Below are positions 55,628-63,654 of a stretch of 64,000 nt of DNA, one piece after another (position 1 is the stretch's first letter; each line of letters starts with the position of its first letter). A model generated the notes under the pieces. That model was given only the letters and a program-made list of their open reading frames with translations. It was not told where the DNA came from and did not search any database. The position numbers were made by a program, and so were the translations under genes. The stretch is from Balneatrix alpica DSM 16621 (lineage in GTDB: Bacteria; Pseudomonadota; Gammaproteobacteria; Pseudomonadales; Balneatricaceae). Location of the stretch: contig NZ_KK211041.1 of the NCBI RefSeq assembly GCF_000619885.1, positions 79,001-143,000 on the forward strand, read 5' to 3'.

Positions 55628-56548
55628 CTACAACAGAATCTGCATGCCGTCATAGGCGACCTCCACCTGGTGTTCAGCCAGGATGGCGCGCTCGGGCGAC
55701 TGCTCGTTCAAAATGGGATTGGTGTTGTTGATATGAATCAGCACCTTGCGCGGCTTCTCCAGGGTATCGAGAAAGGCCAGCATGCCGTTGGGGCCAGACT
55801 GGGGCAGGTGGCCCATGGCGGTGCCCAGCTTGTCGCCCACACCGCTGACAATCAGCTCATCTTCCTGCCAGAGGGTGCCATCCACCAGGACACAGTCCGC
55901 CTGCCCGAACCAGGGCCGTAACTCCGCACTGATCTCCCCCAGGCCTGGCGCATACAGCAGGCTGCCACCGCTGGCGATGTCCTCAATAAAGAGACCAATA
56001 TTGTCGCCCCGATGGGGATCGTGGCGGTGGGGTGAATAGGGTGGTGCGCTGGAGCGCAACGGAATGGCGGTGAGGCGCAGTAGCGGGAACTCGGGGATAT
56101 GAAAAGGCTGTAATTCGCTGCCAATGGTAATCGGATGCCAGCTCAGGCCACCGTTCCAGGCTTCCAGAATGGGGAAGACCGGAAAACCACTGCTGAGATC
56201 CTGCTTGACCATTTCGGTACACCAGACTGGCAGCGGACAACCCTCACGTAAAAACAGCAGGCCGGTGCTGTGATCCAGCTGGGAGTCCATTAGCACCACG
56301 GCCTTGATGCCGCTGCCGCGCAGGCCCTTGCTGGGTTGCAACGGGGGAAAGGCTTCAATCTGGCTGCGAATATCCGGGGAGGCGTTAAAGAGTAACCAGT
56401 CTTCGCCATTGGTACTGATCGCGATGGAGGACTGGCTGCGGGGGCGAGCTTGGATACTGCCCTGGCGCACTCCGGCACAGTTATGGCAGTTACAGTTCCA
56501 CTGTGGGAAACCACCACCGGCGGCGGAACCTAAAACCTGAATATGCAT
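55628..56548 (-). CDS. pqqB: PQQ biosynthesis hydroxylase PqqB
   Basis: PqqB (306 aa) is a metallo-beta-lactamase-fold non-heme iron hydroxylase acting on the crosslinked Glu-Tyr intermediate. Motifs: [16 protein letters not shown] at the start, [20 protein letters not shown], and [15 protein letters not shown] near the end. The Zn-type CNCHNC is present. It follows pqqA by 73 nt. Confidence 0.95.
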   Translation of the reverse strand: MHIQVLGSAAGGGFPQWNCNCHNCAGVRQGSIQARPRSQSSIAISTNGEDWLLFNASPDIRSQIEAFPPLQPSKGLRGSGIKAVVLMDSQLDHSTGLLFLREGCPLPVWCTEMVKQDLSSGFPVFPILEAWNGGLSWHPITIGSELQPFHIPEFPLLRLTAIPLRSSAPPYSPHRHDPHRGDNIGLFIEDIASGGSLLYAPGLGEISAELRPWFGQADCVLVDGTLWQEDELIVSGVGDKLGTAMGHLPQSGPNGMLAFLDTLEKPRKVLIHINNTNPILNEQSPERAILAEHQVEVAYDGMQILL

Positions 56549-56621
56549 ACTCGACTCCCGGTAGGGGGAGAGGAATCCAAGGCGGCGCTAGTTGTGATGG
56601 GCCAGCACCGCCAAGGCGCGA

Positions 56622-56693
56622 TTAGCGGTTAGAGAAGTACATGGTGACTTCGAAACCGATGCGCAGGTCAGTGTAAGCAGGAGTGATCCACAT
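56622..56693 (-). CDS. pqqA: PQQ precursor peptide PqqA
   Basis: This is the 23-residue ribosomal precursor of PQQ. It begins [20 protein letters not shown], with the Glu15 and Tyr19 that become PQQ. AGGA precedes the ATG. Length and the E-x3-Y spacing match the family exactly. The promoter region holds an exact 18-bp PQQ-island motif at 56770. Confidence 0.96.
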   Translation of the reverse strand: MWITPAYTDLRIGFEVTMYFSNR

Positions 56694-56769
56694 TTGGCTA
56701 TCCTCATTTTGTTGTTGTGGTGCCGGATTGCACCTTGAGGATGATAGGCAGGGGAGGGAGCCGGCATGA

Positions 56770-56787
56770 ATGGTACTTTGGAACGAA
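56770..56787. promoter_or_regulatory. PQQ-island motif, copy 3, before pqqA
   Basis: ATGGTACTTTGGAACGAA matches ATNNTACTTNGNNACGAA exactly and lies 77 nt upstream of the pqqA ATG. It would couple cofactor synthesis to the rest of the island. Confidence 0.65.
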
Positions 56788-56840
56788 AAAGGCGCTGATT
56801 TGGTAGGGGGGTGGAGGTTTTGGGTGGGTTGTTGGTTGTC

Positions 56841-56925
56841 GGTTGGAAAAGCCGCAGGCGCCTTGCAACAAGGTGCGGGATGTTGGATGGCGCCACGTTG
56901 TGGCTTATCCGACCTACGTAATGGC
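56841..56925. repeat. REP-like composite repeat, copy 1
   Basis: This unit joins two palindromic modules: a GGTTGGAAAAGCCGCAGGCG-type half with ACAAGGTGCGGG, and a GGATGGCGCCACGTTGTGG-type half ending CTTATCCGACC. A second copy lies at 56943. The palindromes would form REP-type hairpins. Confidence 0.75.
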
Positions 56926-56942
56926 GGTGTGGGTCTGGTGTA

Positions 56943-57040
56943 GGTTGGAAAGCCGTAGGCGCCTTCCAACAAGGTGCGGGCAACAAGGTGCGGGATGTCG
57001 GATGGCGCCACGCTGTGGCTTATCCGACCTATGTAATGGC
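56943..57040. repeat. REP-like composite repeat, copy 2
   Basis: This copy has the same two modules as the unit at 56841 (about 90% identical in the second module), plus an internal duplication of CAACAAGGTGCGGG. TCGGATggcgCCAC / GTGGcttATCCGA is a near-perfect hairpin. Confidence 0.75.
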
Positions 57041-57061
57041 TGCACATATGGCTGGGGTCGG

Positions 57062-57117
57062 AAATGGGATGTTGCTCTGGTCATAACGGTTTATATTAGG
57101 ACGCATCAGTGTTAGAT
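57062..57117 (+). repeat. Direct repeat flanking the SDR gene, upstream copy
   Basis: This segment of 56 bp is about 80% identical over 40 bp to 57932-57986, which covers the 3' end of the SDR gene. Read in frame it encodes NGMLLWS-stop, a relic of an SDR-like C-terminus (NGILPW-stop). It ends GTTAGAT. Confidence 0.65.
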
Positions 57118-57257
57118 GCTCCTGGGGTAATGTGTATTACAGATATATCAAATAATTATCTTATGCGTTATTAAAGGATTTGCTCTTTTTTGATGTTATT
57201 AATACGGTTTTAGTTAGCGCTAGAACTGTTTGTCTAAAGTAAAAGCAAGGGAGTGTC
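57118..57257. other. AT-rich leader before the SDR gene
   Basis: This gap of about 140 bp is AT-rich (TATATCAAATAATTATC, TTATTAATACGG) and may hold the SDR promoter. No specific operator is seen. Confidence 0.3.
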
Positions 57258-57953
57258 ATGAGTAATGTACTAATCACAGGGGCTAATCGTGGACTAGGTT
57301 TGGCTTTGGCTCATGCTTTTCATAAGGAAGGTTATGGCTTGTACTTGGTGGTTCGCTCTGAGGCTGCCCAATTAGAACTATCACATGCTTTTCCTGGTGC
57401 TAATGTTTTACAGTGTGATCTGAGGGATGACTTTTATGAGTCAAAGCTAAAGGAATGGTTAACGTCAGTTACGCTGGATGTAGTAATTAATAATGCAGGT
57501 TCTGGCAGTAAAGCCCCAACCTTGGCAGAAACCACAGCAGAGCATTTACATAAAGAATTCGAGACCAATTGCGTTGCTGTATTGTCTACAGTTAAGGGGT
57601 GTTTATCAGCCCTGCAGTGTTCCAGGGCGGGGGTGGTGATTAATATTAGCTCTCGTCGTGGCTCACTAAAACTGCAGTCGGAAATGGCCGCAAAGGGTTC
57701 TGGCTGTTCCTACTCATATCGTATTAGTAAAGCAGCGCAGAATATGCTAACGCTATGTTTGGCAGATGATTTGGATGAATGGGGGATAAAGGTAATCGCA
57801 GTTCATCCAGGGCGATTATTAACCAAGATGGCATCCCATGATGCCTGTATGTCAGCTGATGAATCAGCAGCAAGAATTGTAGAGCTGCTGAGAAAGCAAC
57901 AATTTAATAGCCGTGACTATATTTGTGTAGAAAATGGGATATTGCCTTGGTAA
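57258..57953 (+). CDS. Short-chain dehydrogenase/reductase
   Basis: This classical SDR has 231 residues. It has the NAD(P) motif TGANRGLGLALA, NNAG, catalytic Ser in INISSRRGSL, and Tyr/Lys in YSYRISKAAQ. Substrate unknown. The base composition is poorer in GC than neighbouring host genes. The gene is flanked by a direct repeat, of which the upstream copy is a relic of a similar 3' end. This points to acquisition or duplication. AGGGAGTG precedes the ATG. Confidence 0.85.
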   Translation: MSNVLITGANRGLGLALAHAFHKEGYGLYLVVRSEAAQLELSHAFPGANVLQCDLRDDFYESKLKEWLTSVTLDVVINNAGSGSKAPTLAETTAEHLHKEFETNCVAVLSTVKGCLSALQCSRAGVVINISSRRGSLKLQSEMAAKGSGCSYSYRISKAAQNMLTLCLADDLDEWGIKVIAVHPGRLLTKMASHDACMSADESAARIVELLRKQQFNSRDYICVENGILPW

Positions 57954-57986
57954 TAGCGATTTATATTAGATGGCTCAGAGTTAGAT
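57932..57986 (+). repeat. Direct repeat at the SDR gene 3' end
   Basis: The downstream partner of 57062-57117. It spans the last codons of the SDR gene and the following TTTATATTAG and GTTAGAT. Confidence 0.65.
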
Positions 57987-58035
57987 AACCGAAGGATACG
58001 AGCCTCATTCTGTTTGGCTTCAAGGATGCTGTGAT

Positions 58036-58983
58036 ATGTCGATTCATTTGCCTGAATTACTGGCCCGCCACCAACGCCTGCTTGTCGATGGTGCCCTGGC
58101 CACCGAGTTGGAGGCGCGTGGTTGCCACCTCAACGACCCCCTGTGGTCGGCCAAGGTGTTATTGGAGCAGCCGGAGCTGATTGAGGCCGTTCACTACGAC
58201 TATTTTGCCGCGGGTGCCGATATTGGCATTAGCGCTAGTTATCAGGCTAGCATTGCCGGCTTTGTAACTCGTGGTTATAGCGCCGAGCAGGCGTTGGAGC
58301 TGATTAAGCTCTCGGTGAAGTTGCTTGATCAGGCCCGCCAGCGTTATTGGCAAAGCCTCAATGCCAGCGAACAGGCGCAGCGCCCCCGGCCCTTGGTGGC
58401 GGGCTCAGTTGGCCCCTATGGTGCCATGCTGGCGGACGGCTCTGAGTATCGGGGGCAATATGGGGTGGATGAGGCCACCCTGATGGACTTTCATCGTCCG
58501 CGTATTCAGGCACTGTTGGCCGCAGGGGCGGATCTACTGGCCTGTGAAACTCTACCCAGCCTCAGCGAGGCGCTGGCGTTGGCCAAATTACTGGCCCGAG
58601 AATTTGCCACCGCAGAGGCCTGGATCAGCTTTAGCTGCCGCGATGGTCTGCATACCTGTGAAGGGCAGTTATTGCGCGATGCTGTACAAACGCTGGAGCC
58701 TTATCCGCAAATTATTGCGGTAGGGATTAACTGCAGCGCACCGGAGTTTATCCCCTCTTTGCTGCAAAGCGTGGCAGGGCACACCAGTAAAGCCCTGTTG
58801 GTGTACCCCAACTCCGGTGAGCACTATGACCCTCAGCAAAAATGCTGGCATGGTCAGGGGGACACACTCAGCTTCGCTCAGCAGGCCGAGCAATGGCAGC
58901 AGCTAGGAGCGCAGTTGATTGGTGGCTGTTGTCGCACTGGCCCGGCGGATATTGCAGCGTTGGCAAAAATGAGCCCAGGCTAG
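58036..58983 (+). CDS. mmuM: Homocysteine S-methyltransferase
   Basis: MmuM (315 aa) transfers a methyl group from S-methylmethionine or SAM to homocysteine, giving methionine. Zinc cysteines lie in VGINCSAPEF and IGGCCRTGP. The start LVDGALATELEARGC and ISASYQASIAGF are typical. No mmuP permease is adjacent. It is GC-rich like the host core and marks the end of the SDR region before the cassette run. Confidence 0.92.
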   Translation: MSIHLPELLARHQRLLVDGALATELEARGCHLNDPLWSAKVLLEQPELIEAVHYDYFAAGADIGISASYQASIAGFVTRGYSAEQALELIKLSVKLLDQARQRYWQSLNASEQAQRPRPLVAGSVGPYGAMLADGSEYRGQYGVDEATLMDFHRPRIQALLAAGADLLACETLPSLSEALALAKLLAREFATAEAWISFSCRDGLHTCEGQLLRDAVQTLEPYPQIIAVGINCSAPEFIPSLLQSVAGHTSKALLVYPNSGEHYDPQQKCWHGQGDTLSFAQQAEQWQQLGAQLIGGCCRTGPADIAALAKMSPG

Positions 58984-59169
58984 CGGGGCGGCTGTGTGGT
59001 AATGGCTTCCACTTTCTTAAACACTGCGCCCCAAAGTTAAAGCGGCGCTACTCTGCCACTGCTGGTGTAGCACGTACCTGAAAATAGGTTAAGGGGCGGC
59101 CGGAAGCATCGCTTGCGGACGTCCCAGTGAGGGAAACGAACGCCTTGTTAGCTGATGGGTAACAGTGGT
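58984..59169 (-). repeat. Degenerate attC-like sequence at the cassette run edge
   Basis: On the minus strand AGCTAACAAGGCGTTCG (R'' start at 59153) is followed by CACTGGGACGTCC, which matches the attC central segments seen at 60331 and 61181. The distal R' half is not clear; CCGCCCCTTAACC near 59090 is a poor match. It is probably the eroded last attC of the run. Confidence 0.4.
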
Positions 59170-59508
59170 TTATTTTTCTGAAAACTCATCGATTAAATTC
59201 GTCAGCCTATCATCTAAATGATCCTCGAATTCATCGAGGCTTTTACCAAAAATGCTCAAGTATTGATCGGCTTGCTCATGGCTTATCCTCTTGCCGAGCA
59301 GGTTGTATTGAATTTCTGGTAGCGTTTTATCGTTTCTCGGAATAATGCTCCAGATGATGTAATCAGCATCGAGTGATTCGACATTGTTTTGGGCAAACGC
59401 ACAAAACTCATCGATCAAGTTCTTACCCAGTGGGCCGAGGCTTCCTGGCTCTACACGATAAGTGACGGTTAGCTTTTTGCTTTCTGGTAAAGGCAGTGAA
59501 TCTTTCAT
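59170..59508 (-). CDS. Cassette-type hypothetical protein
   Basis: I do not recognise this 112-residue acidic protein (MKDSLPLPESKKLTVTYRVE...). It contains FGKSLDEFEDHLDDRLTNLIDEF at the C-terminus. No signal peptide or membrane segment. It is AT-rich, followed directly by an attC-like sequence, which is the layout of an integron cassette. Confidence 0.6.
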   Translation of the reverse strand: MKDSLPLPESKKLTVTYRVEPGSLGPLGKNLIDEFCAFAQNNVESLDADYIIWSIIPRNDKTLPEIQYNLLGKRISHEQADQYLSIFGKSLDEFEDHLDDRLTNLIDEFSEK

Positions 59509-59817
59509 TTTTTTATTCTCGATAGGGTGTGTGTGCTTTTACTCTAAATTTTTGTCCAATGGTTTCCTGAACTCAAATAATAAATGCGAAACATAGACGG
59601 CCGAGGCAACGATAGCAGATATCAGCCCTGCTTGCGCAGTAGGGCGTTAAGCAAATTTCTTTCAGTGCATAACTCCCTGCTAAGAGACAAAACACAGGTG
59701 GTAAGAAGGAGCCTATGCGATGGTGTTTGTGGTTTTTCCCCACGAACGTAGTAAACAATATAAGCAACTTATACGCACAAGTTACGTATAGCAAAAGTAT
59801 CACGCTTAAATGCTTCG
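59509..59817. other. Cassette spacer with a probable attC
   Basis: No supported gene lies here. On the minus strand, an R' heptamer GTTATGC (59667-59673) may close an attC that begins ACATAAC at 59823. A short frame (LISAIVASAVYVSHLLFEF..., about 59545-59640) looks like a relic of a small membrane protein but has no start codon. Confidence 0.4.
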
Positions 59818-59823
59818 TTATGT
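59667..59823 (-). repeat. Probable attC site (weak), after the GNAT cassette
   Basis: The R'' heptamer ACATAAC (plus 59817-59823) is the exact complement of the GTTATGT that begins this cassette at 60331. The R' would be GTTATGC at 59667-59673. The arms between them pair poorly, and the length (157 bp) is at the long end for attC. Confidence 0.45.
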
Positions 59824-60311
59824 ACGTGCTAAACGGTAGCGTTTTACTGTGCTCTCACTTTCATCGGTGTAGTTACCAAGATAAACACCACCGCAATTTT
59901 CAATATCCTTCTGTGAGGCTGGATTATTAGTCGAACAAGTAACAATAACTGGTCGATTACAATATGGTCACGAACCCAAGCTAACAGAAATGACGCAACA
60001 CCTTTACCACGCGCAGAGGGTCTGGTTTCATACCCGATATGCCCAATGACATTTTCTACATTAGTATTAGTGCCTTTTCGAATTCGAATAGCACCTAAGA
60101 TTTCAGAGTTAGATGCACAGTAATAAGTTGTGCTTGGTAAGAGTCCATTTGGTAATTCTGTTACAGCCTTAGAGCGTTTAACCAGCCCAGATAAATAAGC
60201 TTTTGGATCTTCTGCAACACCAGAATATTTAGGGATGCCTGACTCAAAACACTCCTTCGCATAACTAGCTAATATTGGAGCTAAGCTTGGGCTTGCTTCT
60301 ACCACTTCCAT
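59818..60311 (-). pseudogene. GNAT acetyltransferase with a frameshift
   Basis: The N-terminal part (MEVVEASPSLAPILASYAKE... GHIGYETRPSARGKGVASFLLAWVRDH) is a GNAT with the acetyl-CoA loop RPSARGKGVA. Near 59966 the frame slips by one base. The normal C-terminus continues in another frame as PVIVTCSTNNPASQKDIENCGGVYLG and ends at TAA 59818. The length needed for an intact gene is 495 nt; 494 are present. Either a real single-base deletion or an assembly error explains this. Confidence 0.75.
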
Positions 60312-60330
60312 GTGAATTTCCTTCTATAGC

Positions 60331-60417
60331 ACATAACGCCGCGGTTAAAGGGCCGAAAAAGCGTAGCTTTTGAGGTCCCAGTGAGCAAAGCGAATGATTT
60401 TCAACGCTTTGTTAGAT
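60331..60417 (-). repeat. attC site between cassettes
   Basis: This 87-bp site reads ATCTAAC AAAGCGTTgAAA ... TTTAACCGCGGC GTTATGT on the minus strand. GTTgAAA pairs with TTTAAC, leaving one extrahelical base, a hallmark of attC. R'' ATCTAAC is the complement of the R' heptamer at the start of its own cassette (61181). The stop of the preceding gene lies in R''. Confidence 0.8.
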
Positions 60418-61167
60418 TTTCTTACTGTAATACATTTTGCCGTCTTTTTTCAAAATCTCTACCCAGCTATAATCACCAACTAGTTTATCAATAGACTCCA
60501 TTGTTTTTGTTAAGACTTTTATTAGGTGATCTTTATTGCCTTCGTGCACGATAAATCTTTTGCTTCGACCTTTTTTATCAACATTGTCACCAATGAAATT
60601 GCTTCTATCTTCATGAAATATTGAATGCCCTTCAATTCCAGCAATCCCTTCTAGTGCAGATCGATAGGCAAATGCTGGTAATTTAATGTCATACTTGGAA
60701 TTTTCACGTTCAATCAAAAGCATTGAGTCTCTATATTTTGAAAACTCATTCAAACCATTAATATCTGACATTGATACAGGGATTGTGCGCTCTGGATGCT
60801 TTGATGTGTCACATATTGCAGTTATTTTTTTTATATTTTCGCCCTCAGAAATAATCTGAAAGATGTTCAACTGCGTTCGAGCCACACGAATATCAGAAAT
60901 CTCGTCAATATCAATAACATTTAAGCTTTTATATAAACTGTATTCAACGGGATGTGACTTGACCCTGTGATGGTTTTCAAATGAAACCCCATTAGACTTG
61001 AGAAGCGATATAACTTCATCATCACTTTCAAATTGAGAGGGCCAAGAATGCAACCTTTTAGGTTTATATTCAGGTGAGAGTGAGTAGCTCTTAACGCACC
61101 GAACTTTGCTGAGTAAAGTTAGCGTTTGAGAGGCGCTTTTAATAGTTTTTTTAACTTTACCTTCCAT
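60412..61167 (-). CDS. Cassette-borne hypothetical protein
   Basis: I do not recognise this 251-residue protein (MEGKVKKTIKSASQTLTLLSKV...). It is Lys/Ser/Ile-rich and AT-rich, has no signal peptide or membrane segment, and shows a middle block FAYRSALEGIAGIEGHSIFHEDRSNFIGDNV. The ATG is 14 nt after the recombination heptamer, with AGGGATA as ribosome binding site, and the stop lies in the next attC. That is the textbook layout of an integron cassette gene. Confidence 0.75.
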   Translation of the reverse strand: MEGKVKKTIKSASQTLTLLSKVRCVKSYSLSPEYKPKRLHSWPSQFESDDEVISLLKSNGVSFENHHRVKSHPVEYSLYKSLNVIDIDEISDIRVARTQLNIFQIISEGENIKKITAICDTSKHPERTIPVSMSDINGLNEFSKYRDSMLLIERENSKYDIKLPAFAYRSALEGIAGIEGHSIFHEDRSNFIGDNVDKKGRSKRFIVHEGNKDHLIKVLTKTMESIDKLVGDYSWVEILKKDGKMYYSKKI

Positions 61168-61180
61168 GAGTATCCCTAAA

Positions 61181-61316
61181 ATCTAACGTTAAGTTCAGCG
61201 GCAGTTTGTAAGTTGTACGTTGTGAAATACTTTTGCGAAGCAAAGCCACAAAAGCGCAACTTACAAACTGTCCAGTGAAGGCGAAGCCGTAACGATGCTG
61301 GAACGCCTTGTTAGCC
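61181..61316 (-). repeat. attC site between cassettes
   Basis: This 136-bp site starts GGCTAACAAGGCGTTCcAGC and ends GCTGAACTTAACGTTAGAT on the minus strand. GTTCcAGC pairs with GCTGAAC with one extrahelical C. R'' GGCTAAC is complementary to GTTAGCC (62151-62157), the start of its cassette. A long inner hairpin (CAGTTTGTAAGTTG / CAACTTACAAACTG) fits a large attC. Confidence 0.85.
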
Positions 61317-61319
61317 ATT

Positions 61320-62126
61320 TCATAATTCACCGATCATGCTTTTGAATTTTGCTCTATTTTCTTTTCTTGACGAAAGCTCACTAACTAGATACTTAAGGCA
61401 CTCTTTCACAATGTTTGCTCTACGCAAACACTCCTCATCAGACAAGTTATGTACTCCTTCACTTAAAACTTGGTACAACCTTCCCAAAGGATTAAGGCCG
61501 TCAGGTTTTAAATATGAAGGTAAAGCATTATTCGCAACCTTGATTTTTTCACTCATAGGCGATTCGGTTCGAAGGTCTGATAATGAAGCAATTATTGCTT
61601 CATTTGGCTCTGAACTAGTTGCATCCTCCAAAACCAAGTCTAATAGTTTGTATATATTATTTTCTATAATTCTTCGTAGATATACAAAAGCTCCAATGCC
61701 GTACCCATGAGATAGGCAAACAACGGCTTTTTCATAGTTTTCAGAATCTTCCGAGAAGAATTTTTGTAAAACCTTGTCACGCTCTAAATGCTTTCTTGGT
61801 AATTGCCCATATTTTTGAAACTTAATAGTCTCTTCATTTGCCACCTGCTCAACCAAATATTCATGGTGTTGTTTTTGGCATGATACACAGGTAAATTTAA
61901 AATAAGACTCGCCTGTAGAAAGCGCCTTAGCTACCATGCCAGCACCACCACCTCTACTTCGCATGTTATGGAATGGTCTAATTGTTTTACATATTTCGCA
62001 AAAGGAATCTATTGCATTGATCCACAAACTAGACCTGGTTGAAACTGGAGCCTTGAACTCATACCAAACATATAGCGGCGCTTCTTCGAGAAATGCCTTT
62101 ATGTTTTTATCAGTCAATACTTTCAT
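61320..62126 (-). CDS. Cassette-borne hypothetical zinc-finger protein
   Basis: This 268-residue protein is of unrecognised family. It has two Cys pairs (SFCEICKTIRPF and FTCVSCQKQHHEY) spaced like a zinc ribbon in the first half. A helical C-terminal half follows (LSHGYGIGAFVYLRRIIENNIYKLL..., GRLYQVLSEGVHNLSDEECLRR), which resembles DUF4145-type helical domains. The gene ends 4 nt before the attC. It is AT-rich, unlike the core. Confidence 0.72.
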   Translation of the reverse strand: MKVLTDKNIKAFLEEAPLYVWYEFKAPVSTRSSLWINAIDSFCEICKTIRPFHNMRSRGGGAGMVAKALSTGESYFKFTCVSCQKQHHEYLVEQVANEETIKFQKYGQLPRKHLERDKVLQKFFSEDSENYEKAVVCLSHGYGIGAFVYLRRIIENNIYKLLDLVLEDATSSEPNEAIIASLSDLRTESPMSEKIKVANNALPSYLKPDGLNPLGRLYQVLSEGVHNLSDEECLRRANIVKECLKYLVSELSSRKENRAKFKSMIGEL

Positions 62127-62418
62127 AATATTTCATTTCATCTTATCTTTGGCTAACATTTTAATACTGCGCATGCGCGTTTTTCTGCACGATATAAGTC
62201 GTACGAATTTTTATTAAGTGCTTGATAAATAAAGAATAATCTTTGAATTGTAACTGGTTTTCTTGCTTGAAAATGCGCATGCATACATATCTGCTTCTCC
62301 TTGCTCAGTATCTTCCTGATTAAATGGCATAACAATCTGATTTTTAATCAAATTCAGTCTGTTCGCCAGTAAAAATAATCAGACTTATGTATGAGGGGCA
62401 GCCAATATATAAGCAGCC
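62127..62418. other. Left boundary of the cassette run
   Basis: No gene is supported. GTTAGCC on the minus strand (62151-62157) marks the recombination end of the first cassette. The rest is AT-rich, and I see no integrase gene or attI. A palindromic GCGCATGCGC lies at 62171. Confidence 0.45.
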
Positions 62419-63636
62419 CTACACCGCATTTTCATGGCGTTGCCGCACCCCTAATACCAGCAGCAGGCCCAGCAATCCGCCCAGCATATAACTGAGGGGG
62501 ATATGGTATGCGCTGGCTTGGTACAGGCGGCCAAAGGGAATGCTGTAGGCCACCGCTACTAGGCTGGAAAGGGATGACATGATGGAGGAGCCAATCCCCG
62601 CGACTCGTCCCAGGTATTGCATACCCAACGCATTGATATTGCCAAACACCATGCCGTGGCAGAAGAACAGCACAAAGCTGCACAGCATAAAGAACAGCAG
62701 GGGCGGGCGGCCTTGATACAGCCAGCAGATCAGCAGGTAGAGGCTGCCCATCAGCAGCATGCCGCCCAGCGCGCAGAGGGTGAGGCGTTGCATGCCCAGG
62801 CGCATCACCAGGCGGCCATTGGTTAGGGCAGCCAGGCCTGCACCAAAGGCAAGCAGGGCAAAGTAGAGGGGGAATTCCGCCTCTATCTGATAAAGGTCAG
62901 CAAACATGGCCTGACTGGTGGCAATAAAGGTGAGCAGGGTGCCAAACACCACCCCGGCGGTCAGGGTGTAGGCCATGACTCGGGCATGGCAGAGGATCAG
63001 TTTGCTGGATTCCAGCAGTTTGGCTGGGGAGAGCGGTATCCGGCGTTCTTTGGCCAGGGTTTCGGGCTGGCGTATGCCCATCCACAGGCAGGCGACGAGA
63101 GCCATCAATAAAAATGCCAGGAAGATGCTGCGCCAGCTGCCGATCCAGAGGATAGCCTGACCGATGGCGGGGGCCAGCATCGGCGTCAGAATAAATACCA
63201 CCATGATAAAGGAGGTGATGCGGGCCATGGCATTGCCGCTGAATTGATCCCGAATCAGTGCCCGGGAAGCGATTTTGGGGCCAGAGACTCCTAACCCCTG
63301 CACCACTCGGCCAAGCAAAAGCATCTCCAATGAGTGGGCAAAGATGGCCAGTAAGGAGCCCAAACAGTAGATGGCGATACCCAGGTAAATCGCTTTCTTG
63401 CGGCCAATGGCATCGGACAGGGGGCCAAACAGGATTTCGCCAAAGGCCATGCCGAAAATCAGCATGGAGATGGTTAGCTGTACGGAGTTGGCATCACGGA
63501 TGGCCAGGTCGGTGGCAATGGCAGGCAGCGCCGGCAGGATGGCGTCGATACTCATGGCGGTGAGTGACATCATCAGGGCAAAGAGGGCAATAAACTCCCG
63601 TGTGCTCAGTGCCGGACGGGGGGAGGGGCTGGTCAT
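62419..63636 (-). CDS. Bcr/CflA-family multidrug efflux MFS transporter
   Basis: This 405-residue MFS transporter has twelve hydrophobic segments and the Bcr/CflA signature: SIDAILPALPAIATDL at the start, GPLSDAIGRKKAIYLGI in the first loop, and LLLGRVVQGLGVSGPKIASRALIRD. It exports drugs or small metabolites with proton exchange. The actual substrate is unknown. It lies 18 nt downstream of the tonB-like gene stop in the same direction, so co-transcription is possible. Confidence 0.88.
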   Translation of the reverse strand: MTSPSPRPALSTREFIALFALMMSLTAMSIDAILPALPAIATDLAIRDANSVQLTISMLIFGMAFGEILFGPLSDAIGRKKAIYLGIAIYCLGSLLAIFAHSLEMLLLGRVVQGLGVSGPKIASRALIRDQFSGNAMARITSFIMVVFILTPMLAPAIGQAILWIGSWRSIFLAFLLMALVACLWMGIRQPETLAKERRIPLSPAKLLESSKLILCHARVMAYTLTAGVVFGTLLTFIATSQAMFADLYQIEAEFPLYFALLAFGAGLAALTNGRLVMRLGMQRLTLCALGGMLLMGSLYLLICWLYQGRPPLLFFMLCSFVLFFCHGMVFGNINALGMQYLGRVAGIGSSIMSSLSSLVAVAYSIPFGRLYQASAYHIPLSYMLGGLLGLLLVLGVRQRHENAV

Positions 63637-63654
63637 CTGTGCTAATCCTTCAGG

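Noticed and set aside
59573..59803. 76-codon minus-strand frame between cassettes
   Set aside because: It crosses the probable attC region and its sequence is Cys/Leu-rich without family features. A different frame shows a relic peptide, so no gene is called.
62153..62335. 60-codon minus-strand frame upstream of the first cassette
   Set aside because: It has no ribosome binding site or family pattern. Its stop overlaps the cassette heptamer, so it may be a remnant, but there is too little to support a gene.
62127..62418. Possible integron attI site or intI remnant
   Set aside because: Only the heptamer at the first cassette end is visible. No tyrosine-recombinase motifs occur in any frame of the gap or in the adjacent efflux gene.
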